Part shown: piece after piece, positions 16,218 to 16,242 of the stretch | Numbering within the stretch: position 1 is the first letter of the stretch | Layout: each line of letters opens with the position of its first letter | Assembly: GCA_964534995.1 (NCBI GenBank) | Contig: CAZHSC010000076.1 | Coordinates: 1-16,242 of the forward strand | Direction of reading: 5' to 3' | Origin: JAJTFW01 sp964534995 | Lineage (GTDB): Bacteria; Bacteroidota; Bacteroidia; AKYH767-A; OLB10 | DNA length: 16,242 nt | Position numbers and translations under genes: made by a program | The notes under the pieces: model-generated | Seen by the model: only the letters and a program-made list of their open reading frames with translations | Told to the model about the DNA's origin: nothing | Databases searched by the model: none

Positions 16218-16242
16218 CGTCCTGCGAGAAGAAATCTATGGG
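16218..16242 (+). repeat. Start of a second composite module at the window edge
   Basis: These last 25 bases repeat 15611-15635 exactly. In the first copy this segment leads into the two hairpins, so the next copy of the hairpin segment probably lies just beyond the window. The spacing between copies is 607 bp. Confidence 0.75.

Overview
The window reads as a chromosomal segment of a member of the Bacteroidota. Evidence: two proteins with C-termini of the type IX secretion (T9SS) sorting type, a carboxypeptidase-regulatory-domain/plug/barrel outer-membrane receptor, a LamG surface protein, and TAnnTTTG promoter elements just upstream of several starts. The order cannot be resolved from the sequence alone; a Chitinophagales- or Sphingobacteriales-like lineage is a guess.

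Layout. (1) 1-1540: a small GxxExxY-family gene (PD-(D/E)XK nuclease fold) embedded in tandem repeats. Upstream are three 84-bp units that stay open in the gene's reading frame to the window edge. Downstream are about 5.6 units of exactly 150 bp, each carrying a copy of the last codons and stop of the gene. Both arrays contain the same GC-rich core, in opposite orientation. (2) 1570-4051: cysS (cysteinyl-tRNA synthetase), then a lipoprotein M28 metallopeptidase resembling glutaminyl cyclase. (3) 4251-6761: a large TonB-dependent-receptor-like outer-membrane protein. (4) 6783-7100: a degenerate array built on GTACGRATGT. (5) 7123-7995: a 4,5-DOPA-dioxygenase-like (YgiD/DODA) gene with a twin-arginine-like leader. 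(6) 7996-12799: a visibly A+T-richer island on the minus strand holding two surface-protein genes. The upstream one (LamG, T9SS-like) is broken by a one-base frameshift in a G8 tract; the downstream one has an IgGFc-binding-like region and a T9SS tail. The island is bounded by two direct copies of the last 144 bp of the DODA gene. (7) 13124-15340: a class A penicillin-binding protein (PBP1A type). (8) 15341-16242: gene-free dispersed repeats, with 98-bp tandem units, hairpins and the start of a second copy of a composite module at the right edge. The 98-bp units share a 17-nt core with the repeats at the left end.

How it fits together. Housekeeping genes (cysS, PBP1A) alternate with accessory envelope genes and repeat-rich intergenic DNA. 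Two points deserve most attention. First, the GxxExxY gene and its flanking repeats look like one repeat-associated unit whose repeats recur at the other end of the window. Second, the surface-protein island appears to have entered at the 3' end of the DODA gene, leaving a duplicate 3' end whose differences are mostly synonymous. The poly-G frameshift may be a phase-variation switch or a homopolymer error.
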